A DNA stretch of 64,000 nt from Pseudoxanthomonas sp. CF125 (GCF_900104085.1 NZ_FNLD01000001.1:1408331-1472330); one strand, 5' to 3'; positions 41,467 through 53,332 are shown, counted from the first letter of the stretch. Numbers and translations are program-made. The notes: a model not told the origin generated them from the sequence alone.

Positions 41467-41664
41467 TCAGAGATACGGAAGCATACGATCCAGACGCTTG
41501 GAGTCTTCGGCGCGGACGATGTTCGTCGCACGAAGGCCACGCTTACGCTTGGTCGACTTCTTGGTGAGGATGTGGCTCTTGTTGGCGTGGCCAGCCTTGT
41601 ATTTGCCGGAAGCGGTCTTCCGGAAACGCTTGGCCGCCGCCCGATGGGTCTTGATCTTGGGCAT
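41467..41664 (-). CDS. rpmI: RpmI, 50S ribosomal protein L35
   Basis: A 65-residue basic protein, starting [20 protein letters not shown], the L35 signature. It lies between infC and rplT in the standard order. The 260-base gap upstream to infC has one weak hairpin (CTCCC...GGGAG near 41890-41910) and no gene; a regulatory RNA structure there is possible. Confidence 0.98.
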   Translation of the reverse strand: MPKIKTHRAAAKRFRKTASGKYKAGHANKSHILTKKSTKRKRGLRATNIVRAEDSKRLDRMLPYL

Positions 41665-41924
41665 TGCGGTAATCCTTGTTGGTTTCTGTAACTGACCCGG
41701 GCGGCGGCCTTGGATGCTTCGTCATGAAGCGGCCACGCTTTCCATCCATGCCCAATGTCGGCTTGTAAGTCGTTGAATCTATTACGAAAATAACGACAGG
41801 TCCTGTGGCTGCCCCATACCCTGCAGGCGGCCGCCCGTTTGACCGGGCCGCATATTATGCCCGGAGCGGGAATTCCTTGCAAATCAGGGTTTTGCTCCCT
41901 CTCGGTGGGAGTAAGGAAAAACCC

Positions 41925-42449
41925 CTACTTCTTCTTCGGCGCGATCATCATGACCATCTGTCGGCCTTCCAGGCGCGGGCGCGATTCGATCACGATGTCG
42001 TCGCCCAGCTCGGTTTCGATGCGCGTGGCCATTTCGCGGCCCAGTTCCTGGTGGCTCATTTCGCGGCCACGGAAGCGGATGTTGATCTTGACCTTGTCGC
42101 CTTCTTCCAGGAAGCGGCGGATGTTGCGCATCTTGATCTGGTAGTCGCCTTCATCGGTGACCGGCCGGAACTTGAGTTCCTTGATCTCGACCTGCTTCTG
42201 CTTCTTCTTGGCGGCGTTGGCCTTTTTCTGGGCTTCGAACTTGAACTTGCCGAAGTCCATGATGCGGCAGACGGGCGGATCGGCCTGGGGCTGGATTTCC
42301 ACCAGATCCATGCCCGATTCCTCGGCCAGCGCCAGCGCGGCGTCGCGCGAAAGCACGCCCACCATTTCGCCATCTGCGCCGATCACGCGCACGCTGGGTA
42401 CGCGGATCTCCTGATTCTTGCGGTTTTGCTTGTTGTCGGGGGTACTGAT
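41925..42449 (-). CDS. infC: InfC, translation initiation factor IF-3 (ATC start codon)
   Basis: The protein is 174 residues beginning at an ATC codon (42449-42447): (M)STPDNKQNRKNQEIRVPSVR, then RVIGADGEMVGVLS and the C-terminal domain. No ATG or GTG in frame gives the conserved N-terminus. An SD-like GGGAG lies nine bases upstream of the ATC. infC is known to use rare start codons (ATT in E. coli) so that IF-3 limits its own translation. ATT at 42458-42456 is a less likely alternative because GGGAG is directly adjacent. IF-3 monitors initiator tRNA and mRNA pairing on the 30S subunit. Confidence 0.93.
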   Translation of the reverse strand: MSTPDNKQNRKNQEIRVPSVRVIGADGEMVGVLSRDAALALAEESGMDLVEIQPQADPPVCRIMDFGKFKFEAQKKANAAKKKQKQVEIKELKFRPVTDEGDYQIKMRNIRRFLEEGDKVKINIRFRGREMSHQELGREMATRIETELGDDIVIESRPRLEGRQMVMMIAPKKK

Positions 42450-42507
42450 TGTTGCAATCTCCCAAGGGATACATCCATGCCGGCCCCACAGGGGACCGGG
42501 ACATTTC

Positions 42508-44409
42508 TCACGCGGTTTGCTCGGCGCGCAGGCGCTCGACGAAAGCCGCGATGCTCATTGTGCCTAAATCTTCGCCCGAACGTGTGCGCACGGCGATGGC
42601 CCCGTTCTCTTTTTCCCGATCCCCGGCCACCAGCAGGTACGGCACGCGCTGCAGGGTGTGTTCGCGGATCTTATAGCCGATTTTCTCGTTCCGCAAATCC
42701 GAAACCACCCTGAACCCTTGATTCGCAAGGTTTTTTTGGACTTCGGCCACGTAATCGGCCTGGGCGTCGGTGATGTTCATGACCACCGCCTGGCGGGGCG
42801 CCAGCCAGGCCGGGAAGGCCCCGGCATGGTGCTCGATCAGAATGCCGATGAAGCGCTCCATGGAGCCGACGATGGCCCTGTGCAGCATTACCGGGTGCCG
42901 GCGCGCGGAATGTTCGTCCACGTACTCGGCCCCCAGGCGCTCAGGCATCATGAAATCGACCTGCATGGTGCCCAGCTGCCAGGTGCGGCCGATGGCGTCC
43001 TTGAGGTGGTATTCGATCTTGGGGCCGTAGAAGGCGCCCTCGCCCGGCAGCTCCTGCCACTCCACTCCGCACACGGCCAGGGCTGAGCGCAGCGCGCCTT
43101 CGGCCTTGTCCCAGGTGGCGTCGTCGCCCAGGCGCGCTTCCGGGCGCAGGGCGATCTTGATCTGGATCTCTTGGAAGCCGAACGCCTTGTAGACGGCCAG
43201 CGCCTGCTGGTGGAAAGCGGTGACTTCGGATTCGATCTGGTCCTCGGTGCAGAAGATGTGGCCGTCGTCCTGGGTGAAGCCGCGCACGCGCAAGATGCCG
43301 TGCAGCGCGCCCGAAGGCTCGTTGCGGTGGCAGGCGCCGAACTCGCCGTAGCGGATCGGCAGGTCGCGGTAGCTGTGCAGGCCCTGGTTGAACACCTGGA
43401 CGTGGCCGGGGCAGTTCATCGGCTTCAGCGCGTAGGTGCGCTTCTCCGATTCGGTGAAGAACATGTTGTCCTGGTAATTGTCCCAGTGGCCAGATTTCTG
43501 CCACAGCGACACATCCAGGATCTGCGGGCAACGTACTTCGCCATAGCCGGTGTCGCGGTAGACCTTGCGCATGTACTGCTCGACCACCTGCCAGATGGCC
43601 CAGCCCTTGGGATGCCAGAACACCAGGCCCGGCGCCTCTTCCTGCAGGTGGAAAAGCTCCTGCTGCTTGGCGATCTTGCGGTGGTCGCGCTTGTCGGCTT
43701 CCTCGATCCGCGTGATGTAGGCCTCGAGCTGCTTCTTGTCGGCCCAGGCGGTGCCGTAGATGCGCTGCAGCTGCTCGTTCTTGGCGTCGCCGCGCCAGTA
43801 GGCGCCGGAAATGCGGGTGAGCTTGAACGACTTCAGGAAGCGCGTATTGGGCACGTGCGGGCCGCGGCACATGTCCACGTATTCCTGGTGGTAGTACAGG
43901 CCCATCGTGGTTTCGTCGGGCATGTCGTCGATCAGGCGCAGCTTGTAGTCCTCGCCCCGGGCTTTGAACACCTCGATCACTTCCGCGCGCGGGGTGACTT
44001 TCTTGACCACGTCGTAGTCCTGTTCGATCAGTTCGCGCATGCGCTGTTCGATCGCGGCCAGATCTTCCGGCGTGAACGGACGTTCGTTCCAGATGTCGTA
44101 GTAGAAGCCTTCGGCGATGACCGGACCGATCACCATCTTGGCTTCGGGGAACAGCTGCTTCACCGCGTGGCCGACCAGGTGGGCGCTGGAGTGGCGGATG
44201 ATTTCCAGGCCTTCCTCGTCCTTCGGCGTGATGATGCGCAGCGAGGCATCGTGGTCGATGCGGTCGCTGGCGTCGATCAGCTTGCCGTCGACCGCGCCGG
44301 CTACGGTGGCCTTGGCCAGGCCGGCGCCGATGGACTGGGCCACTTCCATGACCGTGACGGGGTTTTCGAATTCGCGGCGGCTGCCGTCGGGGAGCGTGAT
44401 CGTGATCAT
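42508..44409 (-). CDS. thrS: ThrS, threonyl-tRNA synthetase
   Basis: A 633-residue class II synthetase. The TGS domain covers 1-61. The editing domain has HSSAH (73-77) and CRGPH (181-185). The catalytic core is reached at about 240, with the zinc ligand C333 in [10 protein letters not shown], and the anticodon-binding domain is at the C-terminus. It charges threonine and clears mischarged serine. It precedes infC by 58 bases. A possible attenuator lies upstream. Confidence 0.97.
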   Translation of the reverse strand: MITITLPDGSRREFENPVTVMEVAQSIGAGLAKATVAGAVDGKLIDASDRIDHDASLRIITPKDEEGLEIIRHSSAHLVGHAVKQLFPEAKMVIGPVIAEGFYYDIWNERPFTPEDLAAIEQRMRELIEQDYDVVKKVTPRAEVIEVFKARGEDYKLRLIDDMPDETTMGLYYHQEYVDMCRGPHVPNTRFLKSFKLTRISGAYWRGDAKNEQLQRIYGTAWADKKQLEAYITRIEEADKRDHRKIAKQQELFHLQEEAPGLVFWHPKGWAIWQVVEQYMRKVYRDTGYGEVRCPQILDVSLWQKSGHWDNYQDNMFFTESEKRTYALKPMNCPGHVQVFNQGLHSYRDLPIRYGEFGACHRNEPSGALHGILRVRGFTQDDGHIFCTEDQIESEVTAFHQQALAVYKAFGFQEIQIKIALRPEARLGDDATWDKAEGALRSALAVCGVEWQELPGEGAFYGPKIEYHLKDAIGRTWQLGTMQVDFMMPERLGAEYVDEHSARRHPVMLHRAIVGSMERFIGILIEHHAGAFPAWLAPRQAVVMNITDAQADYVAEVQKNLANQGFRVVSDLRNEKIGYKIREHTLQRVPYLLVAGDREKENGAIAVRTRSGEDLGTMSIAAFVERLRAEQTA

Positions 44410-44427
44410 TCAGTCGTTACCAGATAC

Positions 44428-44450
44428 GAAAAAAGGCGCTGCGCGCCTTC
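44428..44450 (-). terminator. Intrinsic terminator 19 bases upstream of the thrS start
   Basis: On the minus strand AAGGCGC and GCGCCTT form a 7-bp stem around GCA (44433-44449), followed by TTTTTT. It ends only 19 bases before the thrS start codon. It could end the tRNA-Val transcript. Since thrS is transcribed just below, it is also well placed to attenuate thrS. Confidence 0.8.
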
Positions 44451-44481
44451 GGTACACCAACGGAGGAGGCGGGCAAGGAAG

Positions 44482-44508
44482 TCAGCAGGGGAAGTTGGTA
44501 GTGCTCAT
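44482..44508 (-). CDS. Possible threonine leader peptide of thrS (MSTTNFPC)
   Basis: An eight-codon open frame, ATG AGC ACT ACC AAC TTC CCC TGC TGA, lies 31 bases upstream of the terminator stem. It has two adjacent Thr codons. The bases over the second Thr and Asn codons can pair with GTTGGTG just before the terminator (7 bp, one wobble). This is the arrangement of amino-acid attenuation. The ribosome-binding sequence is weak and the codon signal is short, so it remains a proposal. Confidence 0.35.
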   Translation of the reverse strand: MSTTNFPC

Positions 44509-44578
44509 GTCGCACGCTCGACGGCCGGTCGCCGCCACCTCTGGATTATTGCCGTTGCCGAAGCCACGCTCTGGAGCG

Positions 44579-44653
44579 TGGTGGGCGGTACAGGGTTCGA
44601 ACCTGTGACCCCTACCATGTCAAGGTAGTGCTCTACCGCTGAGCTAACCGCCC
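44579..44653 (-). tRNA. tRNA-Val (anticodon GAC)
   Basis: A 75-base cloverleaf on the minus strand. The acceptor GGGCGGT pairs with ACCGCCC, the discriminator is A, and CCA is encoded. The anticodon stem CTACC/GGTAG surrounds TTGACAT, giving GAC. A GC-rich hairpin without a T-run follows the mature 3' end. Confidence 0.96.
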
Positions 44654-44782
44654 GGTATGCCCCGAAGGGACGCTTTCAGGGGCGCGCATCATAACATCCA
44701 TGCAGGCGGTACGGAATCGGCCGGCCCACGGTTTCCGTGCGTCGGGGGCGTAGCCCCGACCTACAACCGTCCCCGAACCGTG

Positions 44783-46816
<2,034 letters not shown>

Positions 46817-46973
46817 GGCGGGGATTCTGCGGCGATTGTCCAGTATAGCGGCGGCCGGGATTACGGCTGTGTCAGGAAATTCCTTACATATCCTCGCGCG
46901 CCTTGCCGATGTCCGCGCCCCGGCAAGAAGAGGAATCTGGCCATGCCCGGACAGGGCTGACTGGAGAAAGCCA

Positions 46974-47555
46974 ATGCATCGGATGCCCGCAACCACCTCC
47001 GCAAAACACACCAGAGGCTCTCAAAGCCGCTTCCACGGCCCAGGAGGCTTCAGCCTGCTCGAGGCGCTCGTCGTTATGGCCATTTCGGCCATCGGACTGG
47101 CGATAGGCGTGCCCTCCTATCGCAGCATGATCGAAAACCAGCGCGCGAGCTCGACCATGCACCTGCTGACCGCCTACATGGCTTCGGCACGCAGCACGGC
47201 CATCAGCTACCGCATTCCTACCGTGGTCTGCCCCTCCAACCGGGGCGGCGGCTGCCGCATGGACGGCGACTGGAGCCAGGGCTGGCTGATGTTCTTCGAT
47301 GCCGACGGCAACAGGCAGCCGGATGCGCGGGAAGACATATTGCGGGACGAAAATGCTCCCCTTCACCCCTCCCTGCGCCTGGTTTCCTCGTCCGGCCGCC
47401 CCCAGCTGCGCTACCTGCCCGACGGTCGCAGCGCCGGCAGCAATATCAGCGTGCGTCTATGCCGGGACGACGTCCTCCTGGGACAGGTCATCGTCAATAA
47501 CGTGGGCAGGGTGCGCAGCGAAAAGGCTTCGGGGTCCAAACCATGCATGCCCTGA
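46974..47555 (+). CDS. Solitary FimT/GspH-like pseudopilin
   Basis: A 193-residue type IV pilin-like protein. GGAG with a spacing of 8 bases supports the ATG at 46974. A 25-residue leader ends in G25, followed by [20 protein letters not shown], with E30 at mature position 5. A GspH/FimT-type C-terminal domain follows, including [13 protein letters not shown] and a cysteine pair (Cys in VVCPS and in RMDGD-adjacent GGCR). It is on the opposite strand from the pilin operon, and no prepilin gene is beside it. It may add a subunit to the same pilus. Confidence 0.85.
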   Translation: MHRMPATTSAKHTRGSQSRFHGPGGFSLLEALVVMAISAIGLAIGVPSYRSMIENQRASSTMHLLTAYMASARSTAISYRIPTVVCPSNRGGGCRMDGDWSQGWLMFFDADGNRQPDAREDILRDENAPLHPSLRLVSSSGRPQLRYLPDGRSAGSNISVRLCRDDVLLGQVIVNNVGRVRSEKASGSKPCMP

Positions 47556-47652
47556 AATCAGGCGTCTGCGCGCCTTTCCAGTCAGGCAAATCGGCTTTCG
47601 GCCCCAGCTCAGCCTTGCCTGACCGATTCCTCCACCCTACAATGACCGCCCC

Positions 47653-47729
47653 GCCCGAATAGCTCAGCCGGTTAGAGCACTTGACTGTTAATCAGGGGGT
47701 CGTTGGTTCGAGTCCAACTTCGGGCGCCA
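47653..47729 (+). tRNA. tRNA-Asn (anticodon GTT)
   Basis: A 77-base cloverleaf. The acceptor GCCCGAA pairs with TTCGGGC, the discriminator is G, and CCA is encoded. The anticodon stem TTGAC/ATCAG surrounds the loop with GTT. The T-loop is GGTTCGAGTCC. It ends just before a bidirectional terminator. Confidence 0.96.
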
Positions 47730-47737
47730 GATAAAGC

Positions 47738-47768
47738 AAAAAAGCCGCCAGAAATGGCGGCTTTTTTG
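47738..47768. terminator. Bidirectional intrinsic terminator between tRNA-Asn and pilE
   Basis: AAAAAAGCCGCC and GGCGGCTTTTTT flank AGAAAT, so either strand gives a GC hairpin with a T-run. It separates the plus-strand tRNA-Asn from the end of the minus-strand pilin operon. Confidence 0.9.
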
Positions 47769-47783
47769 TTAACTAGCCACACC

Positions 47784-48239
47784 TCACCAACAGTCCGCAA
47801 GCGCACCGGCACTGTTGCCCTTGACGCCCGTATTGCTGAGCGTCAGGTTGCCGCAGCGGTCATTGGCTTGATCGCCGGCCGCGGTTGCTGTGATCGTAAA
47901 AGAATTTGCTGCCGCAAAAGCCGCCGCTGGGGTCAGGTTGTATCTCGCAACAGCCCCAGCCTCGCGCGGAGAAACAGTGACCGGCAAAGTGAAGCCAACA
48001 TAAGTGTTGTTAACCGTACGGAACCGCTCCGCCAGTGCAGCGTACTCGATCAAATCGGCTTTGGCCTGCGCACGACGGGACTTGCGCAACGCATCTTGGT
48101 AGGACGGGTAGGCGATTGCCACCAGCACAGCGACTACCGCCACCACGATCATGAGCTCGATCAGAGTAAATCCCAGCGCTTGCTCAGGTCTTGACGTACG
48201 GCCTCCAAGCAAGCTCTCACCCAACTGATTCTTTTCCAT
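47784..48239 (-). CDS. pilE: PilE-like type IV minor/major pilin
   Basis: A 151-residue pilin preceded by GAGG 9 bases upstream of the ATG at 48239. It has a 23-residue leader ending in G, then FTLIELMIVVAVVAVLVAIAYPSYQDALRKS with the conserved Glu5. The C-terminal cysteines are in DRCGNLTL and ALADCW. The preceding ATG (48260) overlaps the pilY1 stop codon, so the two are probably coupled. Last gene of the minor-pilin operon. Confidence 0.9.
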   Translation of the reverse strand: MEKNQLGESLLGGRTSRPEQALGFTLIELMIVVAVVAVLVAIAYPSYQDALRKSRRAQAKADLIEYAALAERFRTVNNTYVGFTLPVTVSPREAGAVARYNLTPAAAFAAANSFTITATAAGDQANDRCGNLTLSNTGVKGNSAGALADCW

Positions 48240-48256
48240 CTGTTTTAGCCTCGTCC

Positions 48257-51200
48257 TCATAGCAATTGACGCCAAGACTGTCTGCCGCACGCACGCTGCA
48301 CGATCATCGACTTGGTCGGGTCAGACGCATCTATTATCACTTCGCTGCACTTGGTATTCGGCGGATTGCTTGGGTCGCCGGGCACGCAACCGGTAGCGCT
48401 CGGATCGCAGTAGACCGGAATCAGCGGCAACGGCTGAGTCACGCCTACATCGCGGCTTGGCGCTCCATCGCCGGTCGTGATGCCGCCCGTGGTACCGCCG
48501 CCTACAACGCCATTCGGCGGCAGCGTGATCTGACCGAAGGCCGCACCGCCGGAAAGCGGGTCAAGCGCGTACAACCAGTTTTTCCCGCCTGGCGCGCAAT
48601 CGGAAGCGAACCCCGGCTGATAGGTCGGCAAATAGACCTTTCCGCTCTGAATTCTCGGCCTTGCGATGAAACGCTCGCCAGTGTTGCTGCCATCCACAAG
48701 CAGATCGAGATAGAAACCTCGTTTGGTCAGGTAACTCACCGGGTTGCGGCTGATGTTCCGGGTTTCCGGGGTAGTCCCACCGGTCGTCATCTGTTGCGCT
48801 ACCAGCAATCCCGCGGTCCGCCAATTGGTTGCAACGGTGGTTCCGTTATCCCATACGCCATACAAGCTCTGGACCTGCTGGCCGAGACTCGCATTATTAT
48901 CGCCCGATACAAAGTACCGGCCGGTACCGAAGTAGAGCATGTGGCCCGTGCCCGGACCCACCGCGATCTCGAACGAGCCGGTGATCGGCTGCCTGGCGCC
49001 CGCCGAATCGGTGGCCACGAATAGCGGCTGCCCGCTCAGCGCAACGTTCCACGTAGCCTCGGCCGCAGCACGAAGGTCGAACTTCCAGACATTGCCCAGC
49101 AAGTCCCCGCCGTAGACGGTGTCGACCAGCCCATCGCCAGTGGTATCAATGGCTGAAATGTTTCCCAAGCCATTGGGCGTGACCGTGTCCAAGTCGTTCG
49201 GAGCCAGCTTGCGGATCACGGCACCCGTCTGGATGTCTACGACGAACAGAACCGGATCGCCGTTCTGGCTGTTGTAACCATTGCCGAAGATCGCTACCCA
49301 TCGACCGTTATCAGTTGGTACGATCAACGGCTTGCCCAGCAGATAGCCCATATCGGCGTCGGTCTGGCTGTTGACTTCCCACAGCACGTCGTTGGCGCTG
49401 AACGACGAAGGGTTGGTCGTGTTGATCGCAAATACCGACCTTCCACCCGCACCTGTCGCACCGACCAGCACCGATTGCCAGCCGCCGTTGATAAGCACAT
49501 CGGATAGCGTCATGCCGCCATCCACATAGTAGCGGTGGGTGTAGTTCGGATTCGCCAGCCACGCCATGTTGGAAAGGACGCCATTGGGCACGTACGCGAA
49601 TGTCTCATTGCCGGTGTCGTCGAACGCATGCAGCATGCCGTCGTTGGCGCCTACGTACACGTATTCGTTCTGGGCAGCCTTGGCCGTCACATAAGCCGAG
49701 TAGGCAGTTCTCTGCGCTGCGGTAAGGCCCGAGGCAAAGGACCAGCCGTAGTTGGCGCGTTTGGAGGCGATTACCGGCGTCGAATTTATGATGTCGCCCA
49801 GAATGCTGGTACGTCGACGGAAGGGCGCCGTGGTCTTGATGACTCCTTCCATACTGCGCTCGCCGCGCAGATAGTTGACCATCTGGTTCGGTGTAATGCT
49901 GCCGAAGTCGCCAAATGGATTCACCGAGCCCAATCTATTGAATATCTCGACGTTGGTACTGCCCAGGTTCGTCGCGAGGAAAGGCTGCACGGCTGTCGTA
50001 CGGTTGGTTGCATTGACATTGCTAAGCGCCGTGAATATCTTCCGGGCCCCAACGCCGGCCGCATCTGTCGGCATATGGGACGCCGCTGTCCACCGCACCG
50101 TGCCCAGTCGCCCATCGGTTCCGATATTCTGCGCGGTCAGATCGCCGATCCAATCGTGTCCGCCAGCAAGACTGCTGTAGGAAGGCAACACAGCGAAGGA
50201 AGTGGCGCTGACACGAGCACCTGCCACGCTGAGCGTACCGCTGGTTCCGGTCTGGGCCTGGATTGCGTCGAACGCCTTGGTGAGCTGGCTACGCAAATTC
50301 AGCGGATTGGTGACCAGGAAGTAATTGTCCGGCACGCCATCGCTGTCCGCATCCCATTCGGTGCCATCGGGCAAGTTGTTGCTGTTTGCATCGGTGAAAC
50401 CGCCGTACTTGGCGGCATACCACAACGGATCCATCAGCTGCGTAGCAGAACTCGTGCCAGCGCTGAAGTTGCGGACGTTGGACGTCGGCGGCAAACCCGC
50501 GCAATCGGCTGGCGGCGCGCCGCTGTCGCAATAGCCCGGATTCCGTCCAGGCGGCGTGTTGAAGCGATAGACCGTGTTAGTGGATGCGCACAGGCTCTTG
50601 TCGGTGCTATTGCCCGGATTGCCTATGCCATCCCTCAGGTCGCATATTTCCAGGTAAATGCCATCGTGATTACTGCCCGACAGCACATAACCCATGTATT
50701 GGTTCGCGCTGCCGGCCGCATACTCGGAAATCACCTGCACATCCACCGTACCGTCCGCCTTCGCGCTCACCTCGTAACGCGCGATGGTGTCCATGTCGTG
50801 GTCGTTGCCTTGCTCCACATCCTCGTAGTTGATGCGGAAGACCGCCTTCGCGCGACCGCCATTGACCGTGTTATCGACCACCTGGCCGGGGAAGTTGGTC
50901 AGCTGCTGGATATAAAAGTCGACGATGGTATTGGTCGGCTTACGCGTGCCTCCGCCGAAGGTGCCGCTGACCGTCTTAGCGAACGGAACCAGAGTGATCT
51001 TCCGGCCTGCCGTTCCGACCGGCACTTCGATCCGAGGCAATGGAGAGGCTAGTGCGATCGAATAAGTAGAAAGTTTCTGGTCATTGAGCGCCGCGTTGAG
51101 ATCGGTCACATGACCAAAGCGGGCAACGCTAGCAGAGTAGTACGTACCGGACTTGGTCGGCTCCTCTGGGGCTAGGCCACGGATATTGCCGAAACTTGAC

Positions 51201-53320
51201 GCCGATTTGGCTGTGGGCGCCCCGTCGGAAACTCCACCCACTTCACCGATGAACACATCGCGCGCGCCGGTAAACTCATGGCTCCAGATGGCCTGACCCT
51301 GTCCGGAAGCGCTGAAGCCAGAGATATTGGTTGGAGTCGTTCCTGTGGTTGCGATGGCTCCGGCGAAAGCGCTTCCCGGCAGGTCGCCGTCGTAGCTTGG
51401 GTTGATGTCGCTGATCACCGTTTGATAAGGCTTGGCGCAAGTTGGATAACCCAGGCCACCTGCGGCTGCGGTCTTGTAGGGGTCCTTCCACGTGTCCGTG
51501 GTAAGCCCCATTGCGGTTTCCTCGCTGACGCCATTGGTTGATCCACCGCTGGAAAATTCGGGAGTAGCCGATTCCGCACCCGAAAAATAGCGCATGGTTT
51601 CATACATCATCTCGGCCACCGGATTGCCCCACATGCGGCAATTGCCGTTGGTGATGACATCGCCGGTGCCGGCGCAGTTACCATTGCTGTTGCCCCAGTT
51701 CCAGTTGCTGTCGGCATTGAGGTTGTTGCTGCCACTGTTGTAGGCGCCCCCGATCATGCGCAGCTTGTCGATGGAACGAGCGATGCCGTTCACGTCGGTG
51801 CGGAACTGGCCGGTGTTGGCGGTGATCTCGTTGGAGAAATTGCCGACGTTGCTCCTGAGCTTCCCGCCCTGCAGGTTATTCTGCTGCGAGCCAGTGATCA
51901 GGCCGAAATACATCCGCTCGCTTTCGCCGTAATCATGCAAAATGCCCGTGGGCTTGTAATGCCCGTTTGGATAGGCTTTGCACGTCGTATCACGCAGGGC
52001 TTCGGTGTCCGGACATACGGATACGCGAACGGAATAATCGTCGCGACGATTGGCTCCTGCAGTGCTTTCCCAGAACAAACCCCAGTTGTCTCCACCGCCC
52101 CCTTCTTCATGCCTGAACACGATGGTATGCGTTCCGGCCGACAGAGTGACGTTTGCCGAATGCGAACTAAGACCGGCATCGCTGCGATCATTGCCGTGAC
52201 CACCGTACCAACCAACGACGGTGGTGCCATCAATGGTCAGGTCAACGGCATCGTCGCCATCGACGGCAAAACGGTAAGTGCCCGCAGTAGCGATATTCAA
52301 GGTGCCGCTTATACGGGTCATGTAATTATCATTGGTACACCCGTTTCCGGTGAACGGATTTCCGTCAGCCGTTTTATTGATACTGGTGACCGTACCTGTG
52401 CCGCACCGATTCCCCGCCACGGCGTTGGAAGTGAACAGCGTGTTCATGGCGGCGAGCGTAGTAGGATTGGCGGCGCCCGTTGCGCGCCTCCACGTCGATA
52501 TCGACAAACCGGTCAGGGTACCAGTCGGTACCAAACCCCAACTACCCGACCCGCTAAGGCAGTCCACTCGCGAATTGCCGGATGTGAAGCACTTATTGCC
52601 CGCTACCGGTCCTTCGATCGAAAGCCAGTTCCAGATTCTGTACGGCGAGTTCTGCATAACGCGGAACAGCGGCGCAGAATTGTCGGTAACCGTAGTAACG
52701 GCGAAAAGGTGGTAATTTCCCGCGGTTGGCGCCGTGAGGGGCGCATAGTTGCTGATGTTGTAACCATCGCGCGCGACGCTTTGGTATTCCTTTCCCCAAC
52801 TGTGCGCATCCTGAGGAAAGAACGAACCTTGCAATATCGTTTCAGTGGTGGAATCCACCTGTCGCCAGCCGCCGTACAGCACGCGCCGCAGCGCGTCCAT
52901 GCGGGAAGTGGTCAGGTAGTTGAGAAAGTCGCCGCTCCACTGCCCGCTGCACGTCTTGTTGGGCGCCGCGGAAACGGGATTGAACTTGGCACCATCCCAT
53001 GTATAGCAAGCAAAAGAATTGAAATAGCCGAAATAATCGATCTTGAACTTGGTCTGCCCGTCGACAACCTTCGTCTGCCAGCCCTGATACCCGACATCCG
53101 GCACGCCATCGCCGTCGAGATCGGAAGCGTCGTTGTAGGCTTCATAGTAAATCTTGTGATCCTTACCCATCACCAACATGTTCAGCGGCGGCAACGAGGC
53201 GCGCGCGAATAAAGGTGATTGCGCGATATTCAGCAGCGGTGGAGGCACTACCACCGCTTGCCCGATCGCCAGGCTTGAGATGACTATCAGGCCCAGGAGT
53301 GTCCAATGCTTGAGTTTCAT
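48257..53320 (-). CDS. pilY1: PilY1, type IV pilus-associated adhesin with a PA14-like insertion
   Basis: A 1687-residue exported protein, longer than most PilY1 (about 1150-1400). The signal peptide is about 1-22. The calcium-type loop DLDGDGVPD (67-75) follows. Residues about 295-435 form a PA14-like beta domain with the motif DGDDAVDLTIDG (354-365), enclosed by the PilY1 N-terminal region. The C-terminal beta-propeller has the second acidic loop near DTTGDGLVD and GGDLLGNVWKFDL. A third acidic loop lies near DANSNNLPD and DADSDGVPD. It works at the pilus tip in adhesion and surface sensing. Confidence 0.93.
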   Translation of the reverse strand: MKLKHWTLLGLIVISSLAIGQAVVVPPPLLNIAQSPLFARASLPPLNMLVMGKDHKIYYEAYNDASDLDGDGVPDVGYQGWQTKVVDGQTKFKIDYFGYFNSFACYTWDGAKFNPVSAAPNKTCSGQWSGDFLNYLTTSRMDALRRVLYGGWRQVDSTTETILQGSFFPQDAHSWGKEYQSVARDGYNISNYAPLTAPTAGNYHLFAVTTVTDNSAPLFRVMQNSPYRIWNWLSIEGPVAGNKCFTSGNSRVDCLSGSGSWGLVPTGTLTGLSISTWRRATGAANPTTLAAMNTLFTSNAVAGNRCGTGTVTSINKTADGNPFTGNGCTNDNYMTRISGTLNIATAGTYRFAVDGDDAVDLTIDGTTVVGWYGGHGNDRSDAGLSSHSANVTLSAGTHTIVFRHEEGGGGDNWGLFWESTAGANRRDDYSVRVSVCPDTEALRDTTCKAYPNGHYKPTGILHDYGESERMYFGLITGSQQNNLQGGKLRSNVGNFSNEITANTGQFRTDVNGIARSIDKLRMIGGAYNSGSNNLNADSNWNWGNSNGNCAGTGDVITNGNCRMWGNPVAEMMYETMRYFSGAESATPEFSSGGSTNGVSEETAMGLTTDTWKDPYKTAAAGGLGYPTCAKPYQTVISDINPSYDGDLPGSAFAGAIATTGTTPTNISGFSASGQGQAIWSHEFTGARDVFIGEVGGVSDGAPTAKSASSFGNIRGLAPEEPTKSGTYYSASVARFGHVTDLNAALNDQKLSTYSIALASPLPRIEVPVGTAGRKITLVPFAKTVSGTFGGGTRKPTNTIVDFYIQQLTNFPGQVVDNTVNGGRAKAVFRINYEDVEQGNDHDMDTIARYEVSAKADGTVDVQVISEYAAGSANQYMGYVLSGSNHDGIYLEICDLRDGIGNPGNSTDKSLCASTNTVYRFNTPPGRNPGYCDSGAPPADCAGLPPTSNVRNFSAGTSSATQLMDPLWYAAKYGGFTDANSNNLPDGTEWDADSDGVPDNYFLVTNPLNLRSQLTKAFDAIQAQTGTSGTLSVAGARVSATSFAVLPSYSSLAGGHDWIGDLTAQNIGTDGRLGTVRWTAASHMPTDAAGVGARKIFTALSNVNATNRTTAVQPFLATNLGSTNVEIFNRLGSVNPFGDFGSITPNQMVNYLRGERSMEGVIKTTAPFRRRTSILGDIINSTPVIASKRANYGWSFASGLTAAQRTAYSAYVTAKAAQNEYVYVGANDGMLHAFDDTGNETFAYVPNGVLSNMAWLANPNYTHRYYVDGGMTLSDVLINGGWQSVLVGATGAGGRSVFAINTTNPSSFSANDVLWEVNSQTDADMGYLLGKPLIVPTDNGRWVAIFGNGYNSQNGDPVLFVVDIQTGAVIRKLAPNDLDTVTPNGLGNISAIDTTGDGLVDTVYGGDLLGNVWKFDLRAAAEATWNVALSGQPLFVATDSAGARQPITGSFEIAVGPGTGHMLYFGTGRYFVSGDNNASLGQQVQSLYGVWDNGTTVATNWRTAGLLVAQQMTTGGTTPETRNISRNPVSYLTKRGFYLDLLVDGSNTGERFIARPRIQSGKVYLPTYQPGFASDCAPGGKNWLYALDPLSGGAAFGQITLPPNGVVGGGTTGGITTGDGAPSRDVGVTQPLPLIPVYCDPSATGCVPGDPSNPPNTKCSEVIIDASDPTKSMIVQRACGRQSWRQLL

Positions 53321-53332
53321 GGCGATGCTCTG

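Noticed and set aside
42480-42499. A terminator between thrS and infC
   Set aside because: The GC hairpin has no T-run, and infC should be transcribed through it.
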